Origin: Cereibacter sphaeroides
GTDB lineage: Bacteria > Pseudomonadota > Alphaproteobacteria > Rhodobacterales > Rhodobacteraceae
DNA length: 64,000 bases
NCBI GenBank assembly: GCA_003243455.1
Contig: QFQS01000005.1
Coordinates: forward strand, 1-64,000
Direction: 5' to 3'
Position numbers and translations under genes: made by a program. Each line of letters begins with the position of its first letter. Position 1 is the stretch's first letter. The notes beneath the pieces were generated by a model. The model searched no databases. It was not told where the DNA came from and saw only the letters and a list, made by a program, of their open reading frames with translations. Below, in pieces: positions 1-8,469 of this stretch.

Positions 1-550
1 GGCGGAATAGGTTCGATCCTATGTTCGCCGCCGCGATCCGCCGCGGACGGGTAGACCGTATGAGGTCCCTGCCCCACTGACGCTGGCACATGGACAAGAT
101 TTTCGTGAAGATCAATGGCGAAACACACCATCTCTGGCGCGCCGTCGATCATGAAGGCGAGATACTTGAAAGTTCCGGCACCAAGTGGCGGGATCGCAAA
201 GCAGTTCTGAAGTTTCTCAGGAAATCCATAAAGTGCCCCGGCCAGTCAAAGGCCATTGTGACCGACAAGCTTCGGCCCTATGGCGCTGGTTTGAAAGATC
301 TCGGAATGCCCGATGATCGCGAAACCGGTCGCTGGTTGAACAATCGAGCTGAGAATTCCCATCTGCCCTTCCGACGACAAGAGCGTGCCATGCTCCGCTT
401 TCGCCGGATGCGGTCGCTACTAAATTCGCAGCCGTCCATTCCTCAATCCACAACCACTTCAATAAGCAACGCGGGCTCTCGGGCAATGGCAGTTTCAAAG
501 CCAGCCGCACCGCCACTCTTGCCGAGTGGAGTCAACTTTGCACTTCCTGA
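1..550 (+). pseudogene. IS6-family transposase remnant, frameshifted
   Basis: The DDE domain of an IS6-type transposase is readable from base 90 (FVKINGETHHLWRAVDHEGE, then AIVTDKLRPYGAGLKDLG and NNRAENSHLPFRRQERAMLR), including the RAENSH motif around the last acidic residue. It is broken at least twice. Just upstream of base 90 the frame meets a stop at 78-80, while bases 12-75 continue the transposase in another frame (MFAAAIRRGR). After base 420 a one-base deletion moves the C-terminus to another frame (KFAAVHSSIHNHFNKQR, ending TLAEWSQLCTS at a TGA at 548-550). The left end lies outside the window. A degenerate terminal-repeat-like string, gggcaaacagagac, sits near 565-578. It is certainly inactive as read. 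Family assignment is from recognised motifs. Confidence 0.85.
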
Positions 551-611
551 CACTGGACGGGCTTGGGCAAACAGAGACTGGTTCGCATTCGTCTGACGGC
601 ATCGTGACAGC

Positions 612-1733
612 TCAAATCCCGACCGAAGATCTTTCAACCAACGGGCATTCCACCTTAATCTGTGACGCGCCGGTGAGAAGTCCGCCCACGGCGTCGATCA
701 GCATCTCGGCAGCGATCGCGCCCATTTCGCGATGAGGTAAAAGCACAGTCGACAGCGGAGGATGCAAGTAGCTGGCGATCTCGCGATCATCATAGCCGAT
801 CACTGACACATCGTGCGGGATATGCTTTCCCATCTCTCGCAGCGCGTCGTAGCAGCCCATCGCCATCATGTCGTTGGCACAAAAAATTGCATCCGGTGGC
901 TTCGCCATAGCCATCAGCAACTTGGTCATCTCATAGCCTGAAGATGGCTCCCAATTTCCGGGCCGAACGAGTTCGGGATCGAAGGGTATATCGTGACTGG
1001 ACAGCGCCTGGCGATACCCTTTCAACCGGTCTCGCGTGGCGTCCAATCCTTGCTGGCCATTGATCAGGCCAATTCTGCGCCGACCCGCAACCAATAAACG
1101 CTCGGTTGCGGTTCGTCCCCCAACCAGATCTCCCGGCACCACTGACGGCAGCGACCGGGCGCCATCGTAGCAATTCAGCAGCACTGTCCGATGTTTCAGA
1201 AACGCCGGAGACACTTCTATCCTTCTGGTCAGGATCGTGCCGAAGATCACCCCCAGAAGGGGTTTCCCCGTGATCTGCTCAATCGCCTGGATCTCGGCAT
1301 CGGGGTCGTCTCGCGCGATAGCGAGACACACCGAATAGCCATAGCTCAGTGCCTTTTCCCGCGCGCCGTCATAGGCCAGCGCGATCCAGGGGTCGGTTGC
1401 GATCTCATCTGCGACAAAGCCGATGACCGCATGTTCAACTGCCGGGCGCTTCTTGTCTCGTCGGACGAATTGATATCCGATATCTTCGGCCACTTTCCTG
1501 ACGCGGTTACGTGTTCCCGCGCTGAACCGCGCGCCTGGACTGCCGTTCAGGATCAGCGATACCGTTGCCTGCGACACACCGGCCTGCTCGGCAACGTCCA
1601 TCATCGTGGGGCGGTCCGTCCGCCGTGAATCTTCCGACCGGTCCTTCGGTGACAAGCTGTGCTTCCAGTCCTTTGATCCCAAGCCCTTGGCGGGTTTATT
1701 GCCGTTCCCTTGTTGTTGCAACCGACCTGTCAT
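612..1733 (-). CDS. LacI/GalR-family transcriptional regulator
   Basis: A 373-residue regulator. A LacI-type helix-turn-helix lies at about residues 42-90 (TMMDVAEQAGVSQATVSLIL), followed by a periplasmic-binding-protein-like effector domain ending with the usual SVIGYDDREIASYLHPPLSTV segment. The start at 1733 is favoured by an AAGG box about 7 bases upstream; it gives a 42-residue N-terminal tail that is longer than usual. It lies 36 bases downstream of the ABC permease on the same strand, so it is probably the last gene of the minus-strand sugar-transport operon and its regulator. The effector is probably the transported sugar or a derivative (inference). The decayed transposase lies just beyond its 3-prime end. 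Confidence 0.9.
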   Translation of the reverse strand: MTGRLQQQGNGNKPAKGLGSKDWKHSLSPKDRSEDSRRTDRPTMMDVAEQAGVSQATVSLILNGSPGARFSAGTRNRVRKVAEDIGYQFVRRDKKRPAVEHAVIGFVADEIATDPWIALAYDGAREKALSYGYSVCLAIARDDPDAEIQAIEQITGKPLLGVIFGTILTRRIEVSPAFLKHRTVLLNCYDGARSLPSVVPGDLVGGRTATERLLVAGRRRIGLINGQQGLDATRDRLKGYRQALSSHDIPFDPELVRPGNWEPSSGYEMTKLLMAMAKPPDAIFCANDMMAMGCYDALREMGKHIPHDVSVIGYDDREIASYLHPPLSTVLLPHREMGAIAAEMLIDAVGGLLTGASQIKVECPLVERSSVGI

Positions 1734-1769
1734 TGAAACGCCTTGCGCTGCGGACAGCGGCCCCCCTCA

Positions 1770-2765
1770 CTATTGACCACGCAAGATTTTGATGCGGTCG
1801 AAGGCGACGGCGACCACAATGAAGCAGCCGATGAATGCGCCCTGCCAGAAGGTCGAGATACCCAGCAGGATCAGCGAGTTTCGGATCACCTCGATAAGCA
1901 GCGCCCCTATGATCGCGCCGGAGACGGAGCCTTCGCCACCGCTCAGGTTTGCGCCGCCGATGACCGCCGCCGCGATGACGGTCAGTTCCATCGAGGTGCC
2001 GAGGTTCGTGGTTACGCTACCCAGCCAGCCGACCATCAGAATACCGGCGACCCCGGCGGTAAAGGCCGAGAACATGTAGATCGACACTTTCATAAGACGG
2101 ACCGGAATGCCGGTCAGGATGGCGGCCTGTTCATTGCCGCCGATCGCAAAGACATACTGGCCCCAGCGGCTCCAGCGGTAGGCCACCGCAATGACGACTG
2201 CGATCACTGCCAGCACGAGCACCGGATTCGGAATGCCCGCAACCTTGCCGCCGCCAAGTCCCAGCAGCAGCGCGTGATCGGGCCCGAATTCGTAAATCAT
2301 CTTGTTGTTCGACAGCACGAGTCCCATCGAGCGTGCGAAGGACATCATGCCAAGTGTCACAACGAAGGACGGCATGCCCACATAGGCAATCAAGATGCCA
2401 TTGACCAAACCGACCAGCAGCGCTGCGCCAAGCGCCAGCAGCGCTGATAGCCAGAAAGACAGGCCTGCCGCCATGGCGACACCGATCACCACCGCCGACA
2501 AAACCACGGAGGAGCCAACGGAAAGGTCGATCCCGCCTGCGGATATGACCGTGGTCATGCCCACCGCCATGATGGCCACGAAGGCGAAGTTTCGCGTCAC
2601 GTTGAACAGGTTGCGCTCCGTCGCGAATGTATCGGTCACGATCGAGAGGATGAGGCAGGCCAGCACCGCAGCAACGAAGACCCAGAAGACCTGCAATCCC
2701 ATTATCCGCGATAGCAGCGTGCGATGCTGGCTTTGCTCGATTGCCTGCTCAAGCGAGGTTGTCAT
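1770..2765 (-). CDS. Sugar ABC transporter permease (RbsC/FrcC type)
   Basis: Inner-membrane permease of the BPD_transp_2 family, 331 residues with about 8-10 hydrophobic segments. The family hallmark GGIDLSVGS is present, as is a C-terminal GGANLSGGEGSVSG loop. The ATG at 2765 overlaps the stop of the upstream ATPase gene as ATGA, indicating translational coupling; a longer in-frame start at 2843 would only add out-of-family residues. With the single-domain ATPase and the divergently encoded binding protein it forms an FrcBCA-like importer for a monosaccharide or polyol. The substrate cannot be read from the sequence. Confidence 0.92.
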   Translation of the reverse strand: MTTSLEQAIEQSQHRTLLSRIMGLQVFWVFVAAVLACLILSIVTDTFATERNLFNVTRNFAFVAIMAVGMTTVISAGGIDLSVGSSVVLSAVVIGVAMAAGLSFWLSALLALGAALLVGLVNGILIAYVGMPSFVVTLGMMSFARSMGLVLSNNKMIYEFGPDHALLLGLGGGKVAGIPNPVLVLAVIAVVIAVAYRWSRWGQYVFAIGGNEQAAILTGIPVRLMKVSIYMFSAFTAGVAGILMVGWLGSVTTNLGTSMELTVIAAAVIGGANLSGGEGSVSGAIIGALLIEVIRNSLILLGISTFWQGAFIGCFIVVAVAFDRIKILRGQ

Positions 2766-3541
2766 GCCATTGCCCCCATGCGGGTTTCCAGCGCGCCGGT
2801 GATCAGGGCGGTGATCTCTTCCGGGCTGGTATCCTTGGTCCACAAATCCGCGACCTTCTTACCCCGGCGCAGCACCGCAATGCGGTCACAGACCGCAAAC
2901 ACGTCAGGCATCCGGTGGCTGATCAGGATCACGGCGATGCCCCGGTCCCGCAGACGGCGGATCAGCTCAAGAACTTCGGCAACCTGCCGAACCGAAATCG
3001 CAGCGGTCGGCTCATCCATCAGCACGACCTTCGGCTCTGCCAGAAGTGTGCGCGCAATTGCGACCGCCTGACGCTGCCCGCCCGACATCCGCCGGACCAG
3101 ATCGCGCGGTCGAGTCTCGGACTTCAGTTGAGCAAACAATGCGGCCGATCTGCGATACATGGCTGAGTAGTCAATTATCTTCAGCGGACCAATGTTGCGC
3201 ATCAACTCGCGCCCCAGGAAGACATTAGAGGAGGAGGTCAGGTTGTCGCACAGCGCAAGGTCCTGATACACCACCTCGATACCGGCGCGCTGCGCGTCCT
3301 TCGGATGGTGCAGGACACAAGGCAAGCCGTCCAATTCGATCTGCCCGTGGGTAGGGGCAAAGTTGCCAGCAATTATTTTCACGAGCGTGGATTTGCCCGC
3401 GCCGTTGTCTCCCATCAGGCCCAGCACCTGCCCCGCTTCCAATTCAAGCGAGACCCCCGCCAGCGCATGAATGGCACCGAAATGCTTGGCTACATCAGTC
3501 AGCCGCAACCTTGCCAAAAGCGACCCTCCTTCACTTGGCAT
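2762..3541 (-). CDS. Sugar ABC transporter ATP-binding protein, single domain
   Basis: A 259-residue ABC ATPase with Walker A GDNGAGKST, Q-loop VYQD, signature MSGGQRQAVAIA, Walker B KVVLMDEPTAA and H-loop LISHRM. Unlike RbsA or XylG it has only one nucleotide-binding domain, as in FrcA-type systems. It is the first gene of the minus-strand operon ATPase-permease-LacI and diverges from the binding-protein gene at 3776 across a 234-base AT-rich region. It energises the permease at 1770-2765. Confidence 0.92.
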   Translation of the reverse strand: MPSEGGSLLARLRLTDVAKHFGAIHALAGVSLELEAGQVLGLMGDNGAGKSTLVKIIAGNFAPTHGQIELDGLPCVLHHPKDAQRAGIEVVYQDLALCDNLTSSSNVFLGRELMRNIGPLKIIDYSAMYRRSAALFAQLKSETRPRDLVRRMSGGQRQAVAIARTLLAEPKVVLMDEPTAAISVRQVAEVLELIRRLRDRGIAVILISHRMPDVFAVCDRIAVLRRGKKVADLWTKDTSPEEITALITGALETRMGAMA

Positions 3542-3775
3542 CTGCCAAACACACTAAACGAGTTGACTCAATATTAGCAGCAAATATTATCTATCGCATG
3601 GCACCCGAGTAAGCGAAGAAAATTCGCAGGCGACATGTTGGATTTGGCTGCGGCAGTTTCTCATCTGAGAAGCTCGGTAGATTATTTCCAATAAATAAAG
3701 GACGCACTCAGATGGTGGCATAAAGGAAGACAGGCACCGCAAAGGTGTCTGGGCGCCGTTATCTGGGAGGATAAT
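3542..3775. promoter_or_regulatory. Divergent intergenic region with sigma70-like promoter
   Basis: AT-rich gap between the divergent transport operons. On the plus strand TTGACT (3563-3568), 16 bases, then TATTAT (3585-3590) form a good sigma70-like promoter for the binding-protein gene, leaving a leader of about 185 bases. Two AATATT hexamers (3570-3575 and 3584-3589) lie in and around the spacer and could form part of an operator. A strong ribosome site, GGGAGGATAAT, precedes the ATG at 3776. No LacI-type palindrome is obvious. Confidence 0.5.
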
Positions 3776-4765
3776 ATGATTAAATTCGGACTTATGGCCA
3801 CAGCGGCCGTGCTCGCCCTGTCCGCTACGGCAGGCCTGGCGCAAGAGAAAAAGACCTTGGCCATCGTGGTCAAAGGTTTGGACAACCCGTTCTTCGAGCA
3901 GATCAACCTCGGCTGTCAGAAGTGGATGTCCGAGAATAAAGATTCGGAATACGAATGCCTCTACACAGGCCCGGCATCGTCGGCTGACGAAGCGGGAGAG
4001 GTTCAGATCGTTGATGATCTTTTGACCAAGGGCGTTGCGGCAATCGCCATCTCACCCTCGAACGCGCCGGCCATGGCCACCCGGTTGCGAGAGCTTGCGC
4101 CGAGTGTTCCGGTCATGACGATAGACGCCGATCTGCTGGAAGCAGACAAAGCGCTGCGCAAAACCTATCTTGGCACCGACAACTATCTGATGGGCGTAAA
4201 GATGGCCGAAGAAGCGGCCAAGCTGAAACCGGAAGGCGGCACCGTCTGTCTGCAATTGGGGAACGTGGCGGCAGCCAACATCAACGCGCGGGCTCAAGGG
4301 TTCCGAGACACGGCAAGCGGTGAAAAGGGAGTCGAGCGTCTGACCGGCCAGAACGGCTGGACCGAGATCGAAGGTTGCCCGGTCTATACAAACGACCAGG
4401 CCGATCTTGCCAACCAGCAGATGGCCGATACCTTTATAGCCAACCCCGACCTAGATGCGTTCATCCTGATCGGCGGCTGGGCGCAGTTTGCGCCGCAAGC
4501 CTACGCGCAGGTGACAGATCAGGTTATGGACAAGCTGAAGTCCAAAGAGCTGATCATCATCGCTGGCGATACCCTGCCACCGCAAACGCAAGCCTTCCGG
4601 GACGGGCGCAGCCACTCGCAGGTTGGCCAACGCCCGTTCGAAATGGGCTACAAGGCACCTGATGTGATGATTCAACTTATCAAAGGCGAAACCGTCGAAG
4701 ATCCGCTGTTTACCGGGCTTGACGTCTGTAACTCCGAAGATCCGGGCTTCTGCGCAAATAACTAG
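3776..4765 (+). CDS. Periplasmic sugar-binding protein of ABC importer
   Basis: 329 residues. A Sec signal peptide of about 22 residues ends at ATAGLA-QE. The mature protein is a type I periplasmic binding protein (Peripla_BP_4 fold), recognised by LAIVVKGLDNPFFEQINLGC near the N-terminus and the hinge segments IAISPSNAPAMA and ILIGGWAQFAPQ. It contains several cysteines (GCQKW, YECLYTG, TVCLQLG, EGCPVY, DVCNSEDPGFC) that could form disulfides in the periplasm. It diverges from the ATPase/permease/LacI operon and presumably feeds that transporter. It is followed by a second binding protein at 4898. Ligand unknown. Confidence 0.88.
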   Translation: MIKFGLMATAAVLALSATAGLAQEKKTLAIVVKGLDNPFFEQINLGCQKWMSENKDSEYECLYTGPASSADEAGEVQIVDDLLTKGVAAIAISPSNAPAMATRLRELAPSVPVMTIDADLLEADKALRKTYLGTDNYLMGVKMAEEAAKLKPEGGTVCLQLGNVAAANINARAQGFRDTASGEKGVERLTGQNGWTEIEGCPVYTNDQADLANQQMADTFIANPDLDAFILIGGWAQFAPQAYAQVTDQVMDKLKSKELIIIAGDTLPPQTQAFRDGRSHSQVGQRPFEMGYKAPDVMIQLIKGETVEDPLFTGLDVCNSEDPGFCANN

Positions 4766-4778
4766 GATTACTTTGCCT

Positions 4779-4802
4779 GCCCCGGCTTAGCCTTGTCGGG
4801 GC
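4779..4802 (+). terminator. Weak stem-loop between two binding-protein genes
   Basis: A 6-bp GC stem, gccccg/cggggc, with a 12-base loop, lying 14 bases after the first binding-protein stop codon. There is no T-run. It may be an mRNA-stabilising or attenuating hairpin rather than a true terminator. Confidence 0.35.
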
Positions 4803-4897
4803 GGGATTATCGGGAAGACGCGCTATGCACTTCCCGATTCACACCAATTTCCATCGAAATCAGGACGGGCGCCCTATGGCAGATCGAAGGAGGATAG

Positions 4898-5845
4898 ATG
4901 AATTACGCCAAAACCACCGGACTTGCACTTGCCTGCAGCTTCATGGCTTTTGCGGCAACTGCACAGGACAAACCTACCCTTGCTTTCGTGGTCAATGCCG
5001 CATCGGATTTCTGGAAGCTGTCCGAAGCTGGTGTGGCCGCCGCGCAGAAAGAGTTGCCCGGCTATGACCTGCAATTCCGCTATCCCGCCCAAGGGACTGC
5101 CGCGCTGCAGAATGCCCTGATGGACGATCTGGTAGCCGCCGGAACCGATGCCATCATGATCTCTTCGGTCGATCCCAAGAACTCGACCGAGGCTTTTAAC
5201 AAAGTAGCGGCGCAGATTCCGCTGTTCACGACGGACTCGGACGCGCCGCAATCGAACCGTATCGCCTATCTTGGATCGTCAAATACCCTGGCAGGAAAAC
5301 AAGCCGGGGAAGAGATGGTCAAGGCGCTGCCTAACGGTGGCAAGTGTATGGGATTCGTAGGATTCTTGGATGCCGACAACGCCAAGGAACGTATCGCGGG
5401 GTTCAAAGAAGCGGTGAACGGCCACGGTATCGAACTGGTAGACGTGCGAGGCGACGACGTGGACTTTGCCCGTGCAAGGTCGAACGTCGATGACGTGCTG
5501 GCAGCCATGCCAGAGATCACCTGCATGGTGGGTTTCTATTCCTATAATCCTCCAAAAATCTATGAGGCATTGCAGGCGTCGGGCAAACTGGGCGCGATCA
5601 CCGTCGTCGCCTTTGACGAAGACCCCGTGACACTTGGCGCCGTGCGCGAAGGCAGTTTCTTCAGCACGGTCGTGCAAGACCCCTACCAATGGGGCTATCA
5701 GGGGATGAAACTGATGGCCGCCTATCTGGAAGGTGACAAATCGGGCATCCCTGCCGACGGGCTGATCATCGTGCCGACCAAGGTCATCGACAAAGCCAAC
5801 GTCGATGCTTTCGAGGCCGAACTAAAGGCGCGCATCGGCGGCTGA
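4898..5845 (+). CDS. Periplasmic substrate-binding protein (ribose-type)
   Basis: 315 residues with a signal peptide of about 22 residues (cleavage near AATA-QDKP) and a Peripla_BP_4 domain: PTLAFVVNAASDFWKLSEAG, then DAIMISSVDPKNS, and ITVVAFDEDPVTLGAV in the second lobe. It is preceded by GGAGG nine bases upstream of the ATG. It is the first gene of a complete importer (binding protein, two-domain ATPase, permease) and is separated from the ATPase by a strong hairpin. The sequence differs clearly from the neighbouring binding protein at 3776, so this is a second transport system rather than a recent duplicate. Ligand unknown, probably a sugar or polyol. Confidence 0.88.
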   Translation: MNYAKTTGLALACSFMAFAATAQDKPTLAFVVNAASDFWKLSEAGVAAAQKELPGYDLQFRYPAQGTAALQNALMDDLVAAGTDAIMISSVDPKNSTEAFNKVAAQIPLFTTDSDAPQSNRIAYLGSSNTLAGKQAGEEMVKALPNGGKCMGFVGFLDADNAKERIAGFKEAVNGHGIELVDVRGDDVDFARARSNVDDVLAAMPEITCMVGFYSYNPPKIYEALQASGKLGAITVVAFDEDPVTLGAVREGSFFSTVVQDPYQWGYQGMKLMAAYLEGDKSGIPADGLIIVPTKVIDKANVDAFEAELKARIGG

Positions 5846-5858
5846 GCCCGCTAATCTT

Positions 5859-5892
5859 CCGCACGCAAGACATCTAGGCGTCTTGCGTGCGG
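5859..5892 (+). terminator. Strong 13-bp stem-loop after binding-protein gene
   Basis: Perfect inverted repeat ccgcacgcaagac (5859-5871) and gtcttgcgtgcgg (5880-5892) around an 8-base loop. It is not followed by a T-run, so it probably acts as a partial terminator or a 3-prime mRNA-protecting hairpin. Such an element would let the binding protein be made in excess over the ATPase and permease. A possible GTG start of the ATPase (5887) lies inside the right arm and is therefore unlikely to be used. Confidence 0.7.
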
Positions 5893-5928
5893 GTTTCCCT
5901 GAAAGAGAAATTCGGTCCCCACCACCAC

Positions 5929-7446
5929 ATGCAGGTTTCGCCATCTTCCCCCCCCATGCCCGGCCTGCACCTGAAACTGCGGGACATCACCAAGGTCTAT
6001 CCCGGCTCGGTCGCACTGAGCCATGTTTCGCTGGATGTGACGGGCGGCGAAATCGTCGGGCTGGTCGGCGAGAATGGTGCGGGCAAGTCCACGCTGCTAA
6101 AGATACTCGGTGGCAACGTCGCTCCGACAATGGGCGAGATCGCCATCGACGATCAGACGTTGCCGGAACTGAGCCCCTCACTTGCACAGAGCCTCGGCAT
6201 CGCCTTTGTGCATCAGGAACTGAACTCTTTCTCCAATCTCGACGTGACCGCCAATATCCTGTTGGGCCGCGAACGAACCCGCGGCCGCTTCGGTGCGCTG
6301 GACCGTCGTGCGATGCGGGACGCGGTGCGGCCCATCCTCGATCTGATCGGCGCCCGGTTTCAGCCCGATACGCCAGTCAGCGATCTTTCACTGGCCGATC
6401 TGCAACTGCTGGAGATTTGCCGGGCGCTTTCATTGAATGCCCGCCTGATCATCCTGGACGAGCCGACCTCCAGCCTGTCGATCCGCGAATCCGAAAGACT
6501 GCTCGACATCATGCGCGATCTGCGCGCCCGGGGCGTCGCGCTGCTATTTGTCAGCCATCGCCTGTCCGAGGTCATCGCCTGCGCCGACCGCGTCGTCGTG
6601 CTGCGCGACGGGCGAAACAGCGGATCACTCGGCGCAGGGGAGCTGACCCAGGAAGCCATCACCAGCAGGATGATCGGCCGCGATCTGCAAAAGGCCAGAG
6701 TGGCTCCTCACGCCGGTAGCGGCGAGGTCGTCCTCGCGATTCAGGGCATGGGCACTGCGGCCTTCCCGACTGCAAGCGCTACGCTGAACATTCGTGCCGG
6801 TGAAATCCACGGGCTTGCGGGCCTCGTGGGCGCTGGTCGGACTGAACTGGCGCGTGCGGTATTTGGCATCGACCATCCTGTTTCCGGCAAGGCCAGCCTC
6901 GACGGCAGCACCTTGCCCATAGACGATGTAGGGGAGGTCGTTCGCCGTGGCCTGTGCCTGGTGCCCGAGGATCGTAAAGTCGAGGGCCTGTTTCTGGATT
7001 TCTCGATCGCCGAAAACATCTCGCTGCCCAATCTGACGGAAGTCGCGCGGCATGGGCTGGTCGACAGCAAGGAAGAACAGGCGCTTGCCCAGACATCGCG
7101 GCAGCGCTTTGGCATAAGGGCTAACTCGGTCGAGCAGGCCGCGGCGGAGCTTTCGGGTGGCAATCAGCAAAAGGTGGTGCTGGCGAAGTGGCTGGCGCGC
7201 CGCCCGCGCGCGCTTATCCTGGATGAGCCGACCCGCGGGATCGACGTCGGCGCCAAGGCAGAAATCTACGGGCTGATGCGCAAACTTGCAGCCGATGGCG
7301 TGGCCATCCTGATGATCTCTTCCGACATGGAGGAAATCATCGGCGTCTGCGATTGCGTCTCGGTCATGCGGCGGGGCGAGATAACGGGCACCCTGACCGA
7401 CGACGCCATCACCGAGCACAACATCCTAGACCTTGCAGTTGGCTAA
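5929..7446 (+). CDS. Sugar ABC transporter ATPase, two-domain (RbsA type)
   Basis: About 505 residues with two fused nucleotide-binding domains. The first has intact Walker A GENGAGKST and Walker B LIILDEPTSSL. The second has the degenerate Walker A GLVGAGRTE typical of RbsA/XylG/MglA, with signature LSGGNQQKVVLAKWLA and Walker B ALILDEPTRGIDVG. The start is uncertain: a GTG at 5887 falls inside a hairpin, and ATGs at 5929 and 5956 both lack a clear ribosome site; family alignment would fit 5956 (MPGLHLKLRDITK). It sits between its binding protein and permease; the permease starts 15 bases downstream. Confidence 0.92.
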   Translation: MQVSPSSPPMPGLHLKLRDITKVYPGSVALSHVSLDVTGGEIVGLVGENGAGKSTLLKILGGNVAPTMGEIAIDDQTLPELSPSLAQSLGIAFVHQELNSFSNLDVTANILLGRERTRGRFGALDRRAMRDAVRPILDLIGARFQPDTPVSDLSLADLQLLEICRALSLNARLIILDEPTSSLSIRESERLLDIMRDLRARGVALLFVSHRLSEVIACADRVVVLRDGRNSGSLGAGELTQEAITSRMIGRDLQKARVAPHAGSGEVVLAIQGMGTAAFPTASATLNIRAGEIHGLAGLVGAGRTELARAVFGIDHPVSGKASLDGSTLPIDDVGEVVRRGLCLVPEDRKVEGLFLDFSIAENISLPNLTEVARHGLVDSKEEQALAQTSRQRFGIRANSVEQAAAELSGGNQQKVVLAKWLARRPRALILDEPTRGIDVGAKAEIYGLMRKLAADGVAILMISSDMEEIIGVCDCVSVMRRGEITGTLTDDAITEHNILDLAVG

Positions 7447-7461
7447 GAAAGAAACGGGAAG

Positions 7462-8469
7462 ATGCAGAAAAAGGATATTGGGCTTGCGGTTCTGATCCTG
7501 GTCGTGGGTTGCGTGGTCTCGTTGATCAATCCGCTGTTCCTTTCGCCGGTCAACCTGGCTAACACTGCGAACCTGATTGGCCTGTTCGGTATTTTCTCAA
7601 TCGCCTCGGCATTCGTGATCGCGACCGGCGGTATCGACCTCTCGGTGGGATCGGTCATCGCCTTTCTGGGCGTGATCTTTGTCGATCTGATCGCGGTCAA
7701 GCTGGTGCCTTGGCCCATCGTCGCCGTCATCATCATCCTGCTCGGTGTGATCATCGGCAGCATCCACGGCTGGCTGATCACGCGGGTGGGCATCCAGCCC
7801 TTCGTCGTGACACTTTGCGGTCTGCTCATCTATCGCGGGCTGGCGCGCTACTACACGCATGACGGGACGGCGGGGTTTACCTTCGGCCAAGCCATCCCTT
7901 CGCTTGAGGCGGTGATTGCCGGGCGACTTCTGGGGGTGCCGAACTCTCTCATCGCCTTTGCCATCGTTACGGTCGTGTCCTGGTACGTTCTGCACCGTTC
8001 GATCTTCGGGCGGCACCTGATGGCCGTCGGGAAGAATGAGCAGGCGGCCCGCTACACCGGCATCAATACCAAGCGAGTGATCGTCTTGGCCTATGTGATC
8101 TGTTCCTCACTGACCGCCGTCGCTGCAATGTTCCTCGCCATGTATACCCGCTCGGTTCAGCCGTCGTCGCATGGCAACTTTTACGAGCTGTACGGCATCG
8201 CTGCCGCCGTTCTGGGCGGTTTCTCCCTGCGCGGCGGCGAAGGCTCGATCATTGGGGTGGTGCTTGGGGTGGGGCTTTTGCAGGTCTTGCAGAATCTCGT
8301 GAACCTGCTGGGCATTCCGTCGTCGCTTAACTTCGCGGTGATGGGTGCGGTCATCCTCGTGGGGGTCATCGCCGACAACCGCGTGGCTGCGATGCGTGAA
8401 CGCCGCCGCAATGCGGCCACCGCCGCCCTTGTTATGCAGGGAGGTGAACAGCAAGCAGCGAAAGGCTAG
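7462..8469 (+). CDS. Sugar ABC transporter permease (RbsC type)
   Basis: 335-residue inner-membrane permease, BPD_transp_2 family, with the hallmark GGIDLSVGSV near residue 55 and a C-terminal GGFSLRGGEGSIIG loop. An AAGAAACGGGAAG stretch precedes the ATG. It completes the second sugar-type importer of this region. The 3-prime end overlaps the convergent epimerase gene by 4 bases (8466-8469). Confidence 0.93.
   Translation: MQKKDIGLAVLILVVGCVVSLINPLFLSPVNLANTANLIGLFGIFSIASAFVIATGGIDLSVGSVIAFLGVIFVDLIAVKLVPWPIVAVIIILLGVIIGSIHGWLITRVGIQPFVVTLCGLLIYRGLARYYTHDGTAGFTFGQAIPSLEAVIAGRLLGVPNSLIAFAIVTVVSWYVLHRSIFGRHLMAVGKNEQAARYTGINTKRVIVLAYVICSSLTAVAAMFLAMYTRSVQPSSHGNFYELYGIAAAVLGGFSLRGGEGSIIGVVLGVGLLQVLQNLVNLLGIPSSLNFAVMGAVILVGVIADNRVAAMRERRRNAATAALVMQGGEQQAAKG

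Noticed and set aside
217..516. Minus-strand ORF opposite the transposase remnant
   Set aside because: Composition and position are those of a shadow of the IS6-type sequence.
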